Assembly (NCBI GenBank): GCA_944381505.1
Contig: CALWLK010000004.1
Coordinates: forward strand, 1-46,753
Length of the DNA: 46,753 bases
Direction: 5' to 3'
Origin: an uncultured Lachnospiraceae bacterium
GTDB taxonomy: Bacteria > Bacillota > Clostridia > Lachnospirales > Lachnospiraceae
Part shown: one piece after another, positions 17,770 to 26,154 of the stretch
Position numbering within the stretch: position 1 is the first letter of the stretch
How the letters are laid out: every line of letters starts with the position of its first letter
The notes under the pieces: generated by a model
What the model was told of the DNA's origin: nothing
Databases searched by the model: none
The model's input: the letters and a program-made list of their open reading frames with translations, nothing else
Program-made: the position numbers and the translations under genes

Positions 17770-18950
17770 TATATAGCTTTCCTTTCAATTTCAGATATGA
17801 GAATATCAGCTACCTGTTTGTCTCCGGTCCCGTCTTCCTCAAGGCCGATCTTTTTAAAGAAGGCAAGACAGTCCTCCCTGTATTGTGAGGATGAAAAACC
17901 GGATATGCTGCGGCACAGCTCCTCCGAGTTCGACGATAGAGTAAAGGGCAGCTCGAAAGGGCTGAAATACAGCCTGCGGTCACCGCTTATATAGGATTGA
18001 AGATCAGGCGTGTATAAGAATACAGGCTTTCCGGCGAAAGCGGCGTCAAACATGCAGGCTGAGTAATCTGTGATCAAAACATCACATACAGCCAACAACT
18101 CCTCCACATCCGGATAGTAGGTGGCGTTTTTTATCTTTTCTCCGAAATCACAGACCAAAGGGAGTGCGGAGACGTTAGGGTGCAGCCTTAAAAGAAAGAC
18201 AAAGGGAGCACCATATAACCTGCTCAGACATTCAAGGCAGCGCAAATAGTCGAACAAATATATATCCGTTCTCATGTCTTTTCGGAATGTGGGGGCATAC
18301 AAGACTGTTTTTGCATTAAGAGGAAGGGAAAAATATTCTCTCACCTTCCTGTAAACGGAATCCGGAGTGTAAAAAAGAACGGATAAACGTGGCACACCGC
18401 TCTTTATGACAGGCCCATGATACCAAAAGCGATTTTTGTAAAGCTCATATCGGAAATCGTTGTTCGAATACATCAGATCTGTCATTGCCGCATCCTGCCG
18501 GGCTGCCTCTATATAGCCCGGGGGAAGGGTATCGGAAGCGTCGCACTCCCCGGCCTTTAAGGCCAAGGAGGAGTGCCAAGTCTGGACATAAAACTGCCCC
18601 TTCTTTTTTTCGGGCTTTTCAAATCCCTTTGAATTGAAGACCCAAATGTGTGAGGTGCTCAATTCATAGCGAGCCCGTTTTGAACCGAATTTCACCATTC
18701 GCACATCGTCGGGAAGATCCCAAAACTTCTTTCCCTTGGAAGGATCGGATACGAGCCATACCAGATCCAACCCGAGGTTTCGGCGTCTGAGCTCCTCGCA
18801 TATATATTTGGGATCGCATCCGTACCCATTTCCCTGAAAATTGGAAAAAACGATCTTGTTATTTTTGACCGGAAAAAGGGAAAAAAGCCTGTTTAAATGC
18901 CTACTGAGCCTTAATTTGCGGGACAGACCGGTATATAGAGATCTTATCAT
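17769..18950 (-). CDS. CDP-glycerol glycerophosphotransferase family protein (TagB/TagF-like)
   Basis: A 393-residue enzyme of the teichoic-acid glycerophosphotransferase family. Seen blocks are VQTWHSSLALKAGE (catalytic His region), MYSNNDFR, a YAPTFRKD strand, RLHPNV, and the nucleotide-binding LITDYSACMFDAAF motif near the C-terminus. The family moves glycerol-phosphate (or a similar polyol-phosphate) from the CDP-activated form. It lacks the extra N-terminal membrane module of TagF and is closer in size to TagB. It lies between the cytidylyltransferase that would make its donor and the flippase. One or few glycerol-phosphate units as a decoration is the likely product. Confidence 0.88.
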   Translation of the reverse strand: MIRSLYTGLSRKLRLSRHLNRLFSLFPVKNNKIVFSNFQGNGYGCDPKYICEELRRRNLGLDLVWLVSDPSKGKKFWDLPDDVRMVKFGSKRARYELSTSHIWVFNSKGFEKPEKKKGQFYVQTWHSSLALKAGECDASDTLPPGYIEAARQDAAMTDLMYSNNDFRYELYKNRFWYHGPVIKSGVPRLSVLFYTPDSVYRKVREYFSLPLNAKTVLYAPTFRKDMRTDIYLFDYLRCLECLSRLYGAPFVFLLRLHPNVSALPLVCDFGEKIKNATYYPDVEELLAVCDVLITDYSACMFDAAFAGKPVFLYTPDLQSYISGDRRLYFSPFELPFTLSSNSEELCRSISGFSSSQYREDCLAFFKKIGLEEDGTGDKQVADILISEIERKAI

Positions 18951-19375
18951 CCTTTAGAGTTTCCTTTGATAATATTGGATAAAATCGTGCTTGAGATCCC
19001 AACGGTATACGGAAAGTAGACGATCTGCACGTTAAGAGGAGCAAATACAGTCTCCCACCGGTCCCATTCAGGGGTCCCTCTCCAGTCAGAGCCGACAAAC
19101 ATTTTTTGAAAATGATATTTTTCCCAGGCTGCATATTTGTCCTTGTTTTCCTGAGGCACCACCTCGTCCACATATCTCAGAGCGGAAACGATGGCCGCCC
19201 TATCCTCGTAGGATATTACGGGACGCTTGTTTTTTGTGGATATGACAAGTTCGTCTGTGCTGACTCCGACAATGAGCCAATCGCAATGCTCCTTTGCCTG
19301 TCTGATTATATTTAAGTGTCCTATATGAAACAGATCGAAGACTCCTGTAGTGTATCCGATAATCTTTTTCTCCAT
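18947..19375 (-). CDS. tagD: Glycerol-3-phosphate cytidylyltransferase (TagD-like)
   Basis: A 142-residue nucleotidyltransferase that makes CDP-glycerol from CTP and glycerol-3-phosphate. Motifs are GVFDLFHIGHLNI (HxGH), RYVDEV, the WRGTPEW substrate loop, and the closing GISST signature. Length matches TagD proteins. It is the first gene of the reverse block, with a predicted promoter at 19421-19449, and overlaps the next gene by four bases. A related alcohol-phosphate substrate cannot be excluded, but the TagF-like neighbour supports CDP-glycerol. Confidence 0.9.
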   Translation of the reverse strand: MEKKIIGYTTGVFDLFHIGHLNIIRQAKEHCDWLIVGVSTDELVISTKNKRPVISYEDRAAIVSALRYVDEVVPQENKDKYAAWEKYHFQKMFVGSDWRGTPEWDRWETVFAPLNVQIVYFPYTVGISSTILSNIIKGNSKG

Positions 19376-19420
19376 AGCCGGTCCCTCAAACCTGTGATAC
19401 TGCCTTCGGACTACAGATAA

Positions 19421-19449
19421 AGAATAACATTTTGCAGGTTATAATTCAA
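19421..19449 (-). promoter_or_regulatory. Reverse promoter for tagD-tagF-wzx
   Basis: Read on the minus strand, TTGAAT (19444-19449) and TATTCT (19421-19426) are 17 bases apart. Transcription would start about 40 bases before the tagD ATG. A G9 tract lies eight bases upstream of the -35 box. Confidence 0.55.
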
Positions 19450-19457
19450 GTATAACA

Positions 19458-19466
19458 GGGGGGGGG
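19458..19466 (+). repeat. G9 homopolymer between divergent promoters
   Basis: Nine consecutive G sit between the reverse tagD promoter and the forward glycosyltransferase promoter. Tracts of this kind are prone to slippage, so promoter geometry could vary between cells. Confidence 0.8.
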
Positions 19467-19481
19467 TAAGGCGTATTTATG

Positions 19482-19510
19482 TTGCAGTCGATTTAAGATT
19501 ATGCTACGAT
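19482..19510 (+). promoter_or_regulatory. Forward promoter for the second glycosyltransferase block
   Basis: TTGCAG (19482-19487), 17 bases, then TACGAT (19505-19510) preceded by TG as an extended -10. Transcription from near 19517 would exclude an ATG at 19509 as a start and supports the ATG at 19560. Confidence 0.5.
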
Positions 19511-19559
19511 GAAAAAAACCGGTTGTCAGACCTTATTTAAGGAGAAACGGGTAAACGGA

Positions 19560-20624
19560 ATGAATGTGTTGATGGTGGGAGTGGATCAAACCTTTCCCGG
19601 AGGGATGTTTACAGTAGCGGAAAATTATCTTGGAGATGAAGAGTTTTGCAAAAAGACAAATTTGATTTATGTCCCGACGGCGACACGGTCGGGCAAGTTG
19701 GCAAAGATAAGGTTTTTCCTTAAGGCGTTGGCGCGGTTGGTGAGCCTGATACACAAAAGGAAAATCGACATTGTTCACATCCATATGGCTGAGAGAGGCA
19801 GTGTTTTCAGGGAGGGCTTTGTGGCTTGGCTGGCAAAAAGGATGGGAAAAAAAACAGTGATCCACATGCATGGGGCAACCATTGAGGACTGGTATGACAG
19901 GCAAGCCGGGCTCACACAAAAGCTTGCCTCATATTTGTTCGGACAGGCCGATAAAATGATCGTGTTGGGATATTCGTGGCTTCCTTTTATGGAAAGAGCT
20001 ATGGGAATAGGAAAAAAAGACAGGATCTCGGTGCTTCACAATGCTGTCCCCATATGGCATGAAAACAGATATGATCCCGATGCTTTGAATCTGCTTTTTT
20101 ATGGAGTTTTGGTTCCGAGAAAAGGAATAGATGATCTCCTTCAGGCTTATCAGAGCATTCTGGAAGAGATCCCTGAAAATATAATTTTGACGATTTACGG
20201 GGCTGACATTGAAAATAATATCCTCGCAAAGATCAAAGCGTATCATTTAGAGGGCAGAGCTGTTTATTGCGGCTGGATGACTTCGGACGAGCGCGAACAA
20301 TGCTTTTCAAAAACGATGCTGCATATTTTGCCCTCCTATAATGAGGGGCTTCCAATGACGATTTTGGAGACGATGGCCTTCGGCATACCCAATATCGCAA
20401 CTGATACTGCGGCCATACCCGAGGCCATAACAGACGGAGAAAACGGTCGCCTTGTGAGCCCCGGGGCCCCGGAGCAGTTGGCTCGGACAATGAAGGAGCT
20501 GATCGGTGACCCCGGGCTTCGCAGGGAGTACAGCCGAAGGGCATACCGGAGGGCGAAGGAGGAATTTTCGCTGCAAAGACATATGGATGATCTTTACGCA
20601 ATATATCAGAGCTTGCTTGAATGA
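19560..20624 (+). CDS. Family 4 glycosyltransferase
   Basis: A 354-residue GT-B enzyme. The N-terminal half opens with a beta-alpha fold around GVDQTFPGGM; the C-terminal donor half has FYGVLVPRKGID, then LPSYNEGLPMTILETMAFG with the conserved Glu pair, and GENGRLV. This is the classic GT4 pattern for retaining transfer from a nucleotide sugar. The start at 19560 is chosen because a predicted promoter overlaps the longer start at 19509, although the AAGGAG site is 15 bases away, so some doubt remains. It leads the second forward block. Confidence 0.88.
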   Translation: MNVLMVGVDQTFPGGMFTVAENYLGDEEFCKKTNLIYVPTATRSGKLAKIRFFLKALARLVSLIHKRKIDIVHIHMAERGSVFREGFVAWLAKRMGKKTVIHMHGATIEDWYDRQAGLTQKLASYLFGQADKMIVLGYSWLPFMERAMGIGKKDRISVLHNAVPIWHENRYDPDALNLLFYGVLVPRKGIDDLLQAYQSILEEIPENIILTIYGADIENNILAKIKAYHLEGRAVYCGWMTSDEREQCFSKTMLHILPSYNEGLPMTILETMAFGIPNIATDTAAIPEAITDGENGRLVSPGAPEQLARTMKELIGDPGLRREYSRRAYRRAKEEFSLQRHMDDLYAIYQSLLE

Positions 20625-20653
20625 ATAATACAAAAATATATGAGGGGGGGTAT

Positions 20654-21403
20654 ATGGCTTCAAAAAGGAAGTTTTTATTTTCGGATCTGCCGATCGATGA
20701 TCTGACAATGGATGAGGCGATCGAGTCCGTCAGACAGAAGTTGAAGAACAAAGAGAGCATGTTTGTCGTCTATGTGAACTCCGATGTGGCAGTCAAGGCT
20801 GAAAAAGATGAAAAACTGAAAAGAGCGATCCGGTCGGCAGATATGATCTTGGCTGACGGGATGCCCTTGGTCTGGATATCCCGTTTTTACAGACAGCCTC
20901 TCAGACAGAGAGTCGCAGGGGCTGACATGGTCCCCCGAATTTGCGAAATGGCTTGGAGAGAGCAATACGGCTTGTTCCTTTTGGGAGGCAGAGAGGACGT
21001 GCCGGAGGCTGCGGCTTCGAATCTTAAGAAGCGTTTTCCCGGCATCAAGATAAACGGAGTCTATTCGCCTCCGGAGGGCTTTGAAAAAAACAAGGAGGAG
21101 CTTCAAACAATCAGGGATAAGATACGAGATTCCAAGGCGGAGATATTGATAGTCTGCTTTGGCTGTCCCAAACAAGAAAACTTCATCTACGAAAACAGAA
21201 AATCTTATGGCGCGCCGGTATCTGTCTGTGCGGGAGCCACAATAGATTTTTTGGCGGGACGTGTAAAGCGCTGTCCGCCATGGATGGGAAGGCTTGGCTT
21301 GGAGTGGCTGTACCGTTTTTTGAGGGAGCCGAGAAGATTATTTAAGAGGTATTTCATTGACGATATGTATATTTTTTATCTGGCAATAAAACATCGCAGA
21401 TAA
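20654..21403 (+). CDS. WecG/TagA/CpsF-family glycosyltransferase
   Basis: A 249-residue GT26 enzyme. Diagnostic blocks are VNSDVAVKAEKD, ADGMPLVWISRF (with the catalytic Asp), RVAGADMVP, the FLLGGRED strand and the CFGCPKQENFI signature. TagA and WecG add ManNAc or ManNAcA to a lipid-linked GlcNAc, so the enzyme probably adds the second sugar after the priming step. The ATG at 20654 is favoured because a GAGGGGGGG stretch (20642-20650) acts as its ribosome binding site; a longer start at 20621 overlapping the upstream stop is possible. Confidence 0.9.
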   Translation: MASKRKFLFSDLPIDDLTMDEAIESVRQKLKNKESMFVVYVNSDVAVKAEKDEKLKRAIRSADMILADGMPLVWISRFYRQPLRQRVAGADMVPRICEMAWREQYGLFLLGGREDVPEAAASNLKKRFPGIKINGVYSPPEGFEKNKEELQTIRDKIRDSKAEILIVCFGCPKQENFIYENRKSYGAPVSVCAGATIDFLAGRVKRCPPWMGRLGLEWLYRFLREPRRLFKRYFIDDMYIFYLAIKHRR

Positions 21404-21418
21404 GGAGGCGGGAACGGA

Positions 21419-22498
21419 TTGGAGCAAAAGATAAACAAGAATGTCATCGGGATGTGGGATGCGCTTAAGGGCGGCCTTGTTTTGGTCGTAATATTGGGGC
21501 ATACCTTTGCCACGGCGGCAGAGATTTGCCAAGTGTCGGAGTGGCCGATACTGTTTCGACTGATCTCAAAGAGTCAGGGAGTCGTAATATTTACCTTTTT
21601 TATCATTAGCGGATATTTGTTCAAGCCCAAGAAGAACGGAATCGGAAAACAGTATTTTTCTTATCTGAGGATATATCTCATAGCTTCTGTTGGGATAGTG
21701 TTTGCACAGATCATACATAATTATTTTTCCGGGACAGCTTGGAATGAACAGCTTGGAAGGCTGATTTTGGGGCTCTTTTACGGGGCGACAAGCCATTCTG
21801 TATTAAATGGAGTACGATTGATCTCCCCGGTCGCCATGTGGTTTTTTTTAGTCTTTATGAATGGGAGCCTGATCTTGCAGTGGATTATGAGGCTTAAGAA
21901 AGAAAAAATCAGGAATATGGTCATTTTCGGTGGAGTGATCATATTTTTCCTATGGTATGGCCTTACCGGACAGTGGGGAAAATATCCTTTTACAGATGCC
22001 CCTCTTTTTCCGATCCAGACAGGAGTGGCGGTCGGCCTGATGTATATAGGGTATCTGCTGAAAGAAAACAAGGTGCTGTTTCGACCCTTTAAGCTGTGTT
22101 TTTGCCTCACGGCAGCTATGTTCGCGTTGGCGGTTTTCTATTACGGAGATATGGATATAGTTAACAACCAATATAGGTTGGGGATCCTTGATTGGGCAGG
22201 AGGCATATGCGGAGCTGTCACGCTGATAGCGGTTTATATCAGGATCTGTAACCCTGATTGGAAGATCATAGAATGGCTGATGTGGTTAGGAAGGCGGAGT
22301 ATGTGGATCATCCCTATCCATTCCGTGGAGACGATGCTGATCCGCTGGGATGAGAGACAGAGCCTTGCAGCCGCAGGTGTTTGGCCCGCCGCCATTATCA
22401 TATTTATTTTAAGATGCACGATCATTGTTTTTATATGTCAAGTAATAGAAAAGTTGCAAAGAAAAATACAAATAAAGAAAAGGAAAACGGCAGTATGA
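21419..22498 (+). CDS. Membrane acyltransferase, acyltransferase-3 (OafA/WecH) family
   Basis: A 359-residue integral membrane protein with about ten helices. The first helix carries the family block WDALKGGLVLVVILGHT with the conserved His, as in O-acetyltransferases of the AT3 family. It should transfer an acyl group across or at the membrane to a surface polysaccharide. It starts at TTG 21419, ten bases after AAGGAGG. Its stop overlaps the start of an ACP gene (ATGA), and an AMP-forming ligase follows, so an acyl-ACP rather than acyl-CoA donor is a reasonable inference. Confidence 0.87.
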   Translation: MEQKINKNVIGMWDALKGGLVLVVILGHTFATAAEICQVSEWPILFRLISKSQGVVIFTFFIISGYLFKPKKNGIGKQYFSYLRIYLIASVGIVFAQIIHNYFSGTAWNEQLGRLILGLFYGATSHSVLNGVRLISPVAMWFFLVFMNGSLILQWIMRLKKEKIRNMVIFGGVIIFFLWYGLTGQWGKYPFTDAPLFPIQTGVAVGLMYIGYLLKENKVLFRPFKLCFCLTAAMFALAVFYYGDMDIVNNQYRLGILDWAGGICGAVTLIAVYIRICNPDWKIIEWLMWLGRRSMWIIPIHSVETMLIRWDERQSLAAAGVWPAAIIIFILRCTIIVFICQVIEKLQRKIQIKKRKTAV

Positions 22499-22737
22499 AC
22501 AGAGAAAAGATTTTAGAGTATATCATAAGCTCGATAGAAAGCATGGATACGGATGAAGCAGTAGACCCCGAGGCCTCCTTGATCGATGATCTGGGGCTGG
22601 AATCTCTGCAGATCTATGAATTGATCGCAGAACTTGAAGCGGTCCTCGGTATCCGTATCCCGGAGAAAATATTGATGAGAGTTGACACGGTGGAAGATCT
22701 GGCGGATGAAGTCTACCGATTGACAGGAGAGAAATAG
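22495..22737 (+). CDS. Acyl carrier protein (second copy)
   Basis: An 80-residue carrier protein with the block DDLGLESLQIYEL; Ser37 is the expected phosphopantetheine site. The start at 22495 is fixed by the ATGA overlap with the upstream acyltransferase. Its ligase neighbour starts one base after its stop, so the three genes are tightly coupled. The motif is nearer the canonical form than in the first ACP of the locus. Confidence 0.9.
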   Translation: MNREKILEYIISSIESMDTDEAVDPEASLIDDLGLESLQIYELIAELEAVLGIRIPEKILMRVDTVEDLADEVYRLTGEK

Positions 22738-22738
22738 C

Positions 22739-24118
22739 ATGGTCGCATATCTGGTGGAAAAGCTGAGAGAGAACCCGAAGGACATCACAATAGGCTCTGA
22801 AGGAGAAACAACAGATAAGGATCGCTTTATTTTCGATATCGAAAGAGCCTGCGGATTTTGGAAGCATTATCGGGAGGGGAAAGGACATCATATCGGACTG
22901 ATAGCGGAGAACAGTTACCTATGGCTGGTTCAGTGCATGGGGATAATAGCCTCGGGAAACATTGTGGTAGCATATAATTATTTCCAATCAGAGGCGGATC
23001 TCAAACATTTGACAGAGCTCTCGGATACGGAGGTACTGGTGTGCGATGGGGGGTCGGCAGATGAGTATAGCGGTTTCGGGCTGCCGGTTTTGGAATTCCC
23101 GGAGGCAATGTCGGAATTCCCGGAAGCCATAGAAGAAAATCCGGAGGACGAGGTGGTTGCGATCCTTTTTTCCTCGGGAACAGGAGGAAAGAGCAAACCG
23201 GTCCCCTTGACAAAAAGGAACTTTTCGGCTTACGGCCTGATATGCCCGAAGGAGGCCTGCGGGGAGATGACACTGATGCCTCTTCCTCTGTATCATATAG
23301 GCGGGCTGTATTGCTATTATGATCTGGTGAAGGGCAACGATCTTATCATCAGCAGCGCAAAGAGATGGCTTCGCGATATTGAGAGAGGAGATATCACAAG
23401 GCTTTTTGTAGTTCCCGGAATGCTCAATCAGCTTTTTCAGAAGCTGGATTCAGGAACTCTTAAGTATGAGAAGCTTGAAAGCCTGAAAAATGTAGTTTCC
23501 CTTGGGGCCGCCTTGACAGAGGATCAGGAGGAGAGGCTCCTCTCAATGGGGATCCGGCTTGAGGTCTTCTATGGGTTGACAGAGACGACAGGGCTTATCT
23601 CGGGCCCGGGCGGTGAATATAAGAAGGGCTCATCCGGAAAGATCATGCCTTACGTGGAGGTAAGGACAGAAGACGGAGAGATCGTGGTCAAAGGCCCTAA
23701 CGTCATGGGAGGATACTATAAGCTTGAGGCACAGACCGAGGCTGTATTAAAGGACTCTTGGATGTACACAGGAGATATGGGGAGAACAGATGAGGACGGC
23801 TATCTGTATATATCAGGGAGGAAAAAGAATATCATCATTTTGGGAAACGGTGAGAACGTAAGCCCGGAGGAGCTTGAAGAAAAGCTGTATCGCTGTCCTT
23901 TGGTGTTGGAATGCAGAGTGTATGAAAATGAAGGAAGGCTCAATGCGGATATCTGTATGACAAAGGGGGAGCTTAGCTTGGAGGAGGAGCAAAGGGAGAT
24001 AGAAAGGTTTGTAAAGACTTTAAATAAATCTCTTCCTTTGACACATCGCATCACAGCCTTCAGGGCTTCCCGGGAACCTTTGGAAAAGACGGCTACCGGT
24101 AAACTGAAGAGAGATTGA
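22739..24118 (+). CDS. AMP-forming acyl/aminoacyl ligase (ANL superfamily)
   Basis: A 459-residue adenylating enzyme that likely charges the adjacent ACP. Motifs in order are FSSGTGGKSKPV (phosphate loop, about 143-155), FYGLTETTG (near 277), YTGDMGRTDEDG (near 345), SGRKKNIII, and a C-terminal ATGK with catalytic Lys455. It is shorter than typical acyl-CoA synthetases, mainly at the N-terminus. A small tandem repeat (EFPEA twice) lies near residues 118-128. GGAGAG is well placed before the ATG. The substrate, fatty acid, hydroxy acid or amino acid, is not readable. Position after ACP and membrane acyltransferase implies a polysaccharide acylation path. Confidence 0.88.
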   Translation: MVAYLVEKLRENPKDITIGSEGETTDKDRFIFDIERACGFWKHYREGKGHHIGLIAENSYLWLVQCMGIIASGNIVVAYNYFQSEADLKHLTELSDTEVLVCDGGSADEYSGFGLPVLEFPEAMSEFPEAIEENPEDEVVAILFSSGTGGKSKPVPLTKRNFSAYGLICPKEACGEMTLMPLPLYHIGGLYCYYDLVKGNDLIISSAKRWLRDIERGDITRLFVVPGMLNQLFQKLDSGTLKYEKLESLKNVVSLGAALTEDQEERLLSMGIRLEVFYGLTETTGLISGPGGEYKKGSSGKIMPYVEVRTEDGEIVVKGPNVMGGYYKLEAQTEAVLKDSWMYTGDMGRTDEDGYLYISGRKKNIIILGNGENVSPEELEEKLYRCPLVLECRVYENEGRLNADICMTKGELSLEEEQREIERFVKTLNKSLPLTHRITAFRASREPLEKTATGKLKRD

Positions 24119-24127
24119 GAGGGGAAC

Positions 24128-25096
24128 ATGCCTGCGATAACAGTGATAGTCCCTGTGTACAATGGGGAAAAATACATAAAAAGGTGTCTGGATTCCCTTT
24201 TGGTGCAGTCGTTTCGGGATATGGAGGTCCTGATGATCGACGACGGCTCCACAGACTGCTCCGGCGAGATATGCAGGGAATACGCTGAAAAACATAAAAG
24301 CTTTCGTTATATATACAAGGAAAATGGTGGTGCGTCCGAAGCCAGAAACTGCGGAGTCAAAGCGGCTATGGGGGATTGGCTTTCCTTTGTGGACTGCGAT
24401 GACTATGTGGAGAGAGATTTCCTTAAAAAGATGTGGGAGCAGGCTGTAGGATGTGGGGCACAGATGGTCTGCTGCGGCTACCTTTATGAAAAGAACGGCT
24501 ATGCGAAGCCCTATTTCTACCCTGTCTCGGGGCTTATCTCCCCTGTGGATTTTTGGAAAAGTATCTTGCTCGGAGAAGAGATAGGCGGATTCATGTGCAA
24601 CAAAATGATGAGAGCGGATATATTTCGAGGAATAAGATTCCCTAAAGGGAAGATATTTGAGGACAAGTTCATTCTCCCGCAATTGACGGAAATCTGCTCA
24701 GAGATCGCGGTCTTATCGGACACCCTATATCACTATGTTTTTCGCGGGTCTTCCTTGTCCAACGGATTCACAAAAGAAAAGGCCTATAATCTTATAGAGG
24801 CCCGAAATCGGGTCTACAGTTATGTGCGCGAAAGGTTCCCGGAATTGGAGGCGGTCTGCGAGATCTCCCGCATGAGGGAGGCTGTAGTCCTGTTTAATTC
24901 CATGGCAAAGAGTAGTAGCCTTGGCATGGATGAGATACTGAAAGGCGAGAGGGAATATATACTATGCCATTGGAAATATCGGAGATATTTGGAGCAAAAA
25001 TTAAGGCTTGGCGCTCTGATGATCAGATTGATACCCGGAGTGTACAAGAGACTGCAATATCTCAGAGGGATAAAAGAAAGAGAAAAAAATGAATAA
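24128..25096 (+). CDS. Family 2 glycosyltransferase
   Basis: A 322-residue GT-A enzyme with VIVPVYNGEKYI, LMIDDGSTDCSG, ENGGASEARNCGV and VDCDDYV in place of the usual DSDD motif (a Cys at that position). AGAGGGG precedes the ATG by a few bases. It overlaps the next gene by eight bases. It should add a sugar to the repeat unit. Confidence 0.9.
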   Translation: MPAITVIVPVYNGEKYIKRCLDSLLVQSFRDMEVLMIDDGSTDCSGEICREYAEKHKSFRYIYKENGGASEARNCGVKAAMGDWLSFVDCDDYVERDFLKKMWEQAVGCGAQMVCCGYLYEKNGYAKPYFYPVSGLISPVDFWKSILLGEEIGGFMCNKMMRADIFRGIRFPKGKIFEDKFILPQLTEICSEIAVLSDTLYHYVFRGSSLSNGFTKEKAYNLIEARNRVYSYVRERFPELEAVCEISRMREAVVLFNSMAKSSSLGMDEILKGEREYILCHWKYRRYLEQKLRLGALMIRLIPGVYKRLQYLRGIKEREKNE

Positions 25097-26138
25097 AAAA
25101 AAGCCTTTGATAAGCGTGATCATCCCTGTTTACAACACAGAGAAATATTTGAACAGATGTCTGGAGTCTGTTACAGGACAGAGTTATCCCGACCTGCAGA
25201 TCATCCTTGTGGACGACGGCTCGACGGACGGAAGCGGAGCGGCCTGTGACGAGTGGGCCAAAAGAGACGACAGGATACGGGTCATACATAAGGACAATGA
25301 GGGCTTGGGCCTGACGAGAAATTGCGGGATGAGGCATGCGGAGGGAGAGCTTGTCACATTCGTGGATTCCGATGACTATTTAGAGCCTGACGCCATGGAA
25401 AAGCTTTTGGGAGAGCTGCAAAAAAGAGGCGGAGATGCCTGCTATGGAGGCTGTATAGATGTGGCTCGTGACGGTTCAGAAACATATGGGACGCCTCCCT
25501 CAAAGACGGAGTACACAGGCAGGGAGGTCTTTGCGGGATTTGTGGGGGAGATCTTGGGAGCTCCGCCTGAAAGCTCAGGGAATGCGTTTGCAGGAGTAAG
25601 CGTTTGGGGAGCTTTATATAACTTGGAGTTTTTAAAGAAAAACTCCATATATCTCGAATCGGAGAGAGAGGTCCTTTCGGAGGATATTTTTTTTAATATT
25701 AAAGTATGCAGGGCAGCCGAAAAAATCATTATCGCTCCTTATTGCCTCTATTGCTACTGTGAAAACGACTCCTCCCTCACAAAGAAATACAGAGAGGATC
25801 GCTTTGAGGCGGTAAAAGGAATGCGGGCGCTTCTAAAGGAACGACTGGCACCTGAAGTGTACGAGAATGAGGAGCTGAAGCGGCGGATGGACAGAAATTA
25901 CATGGATAATCTGATCCACTGCATGAGGCTTGAGGTGATCTATAGGAAAAAAAACGGGCGCCCGTGGTGCATGGCGAAGCTGAGAGAAATGGCGGAGGAT
26001 CCGGTGACACGGCAGGTCCTTGGCGAGTATCCTATCCGCCGCTTGGGCAAAAAACAACGGCTGCTTTTTCGGGCGGTAAATGCCGGCAGAATCGGTATCA
26101 TATATATATTGGTGAAGCTGCGGTACAGGATATGGTAA
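25089..26138 (+). CDS. Family 2 glycosyltransferase
   Basis: A 349-residue GT-A enzyme, clearly a relative of its upstream neighbour, with VIIPVYNTEKYL, ILVDDGSTDGSG, NEGLGLTRNCGM and VDSDDYL. The N-terminal half is well conserved; the C-terminal half differs. It is the last gene of the polysaccharide locus. No canonical terminator follows, only AT-rich sequence and a short tandem repeat, so some read-through into rimP-nusA is possible. Confidence 0.9.
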   Translation: MNKKKPLISVIIPVYNTEKYLNRCLESVTGQSYPDLQIILVDDGSTDGSGAACDEWAKRDDRIRVIHKDNEGLGLTRNCGMRHAEGELVTFVDSDDYLEPDAMEKLLGELQKRGGDACYGGCIDVARDGSETYGTPPSKTEYTGREVFAGFVGEILGAPPESSGNAFAGVSVWGALYNLEFLKKNSIYLESEREVLSEDIFFNIKVCRAAEKIIIAPYCLYCYCENDSSLTKKYREDRFEAVKGMRALLKERLAPEVYENEELKRRMDRNYMDNLIHCMRLEVIYRKKNGRPWCMAKLREMAEDPVTRQVLGEYPIRRLGKKQRLLFRAVNAGRIGIIYILVKLRYRIW

Positions 26139-26154
26139 AAATTTTTTAAATTTC

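Noticed and set aside
16228-19500. Invertible DNA cassette containing tagD-tagF-wzx
   Set aside because: No inverted repeats or recombinase gene were found at its edges; only gene orientation suggests it.
19509-19559. Earlier ATG for the GT4 gene
   Set aside because: It falls inside the predicted -10 region and start point of the forward promoter, and the added residues show no family similarity. Some doubt remains because of ribosome-site spacing at 19560.
22381-22494. A longer N-terminus for the second ACP
   Set aside because: The added residues overlap the acyltransferase gene in another frame and match no ACP; ATG 22495 gives a normal 80-residue carrier.
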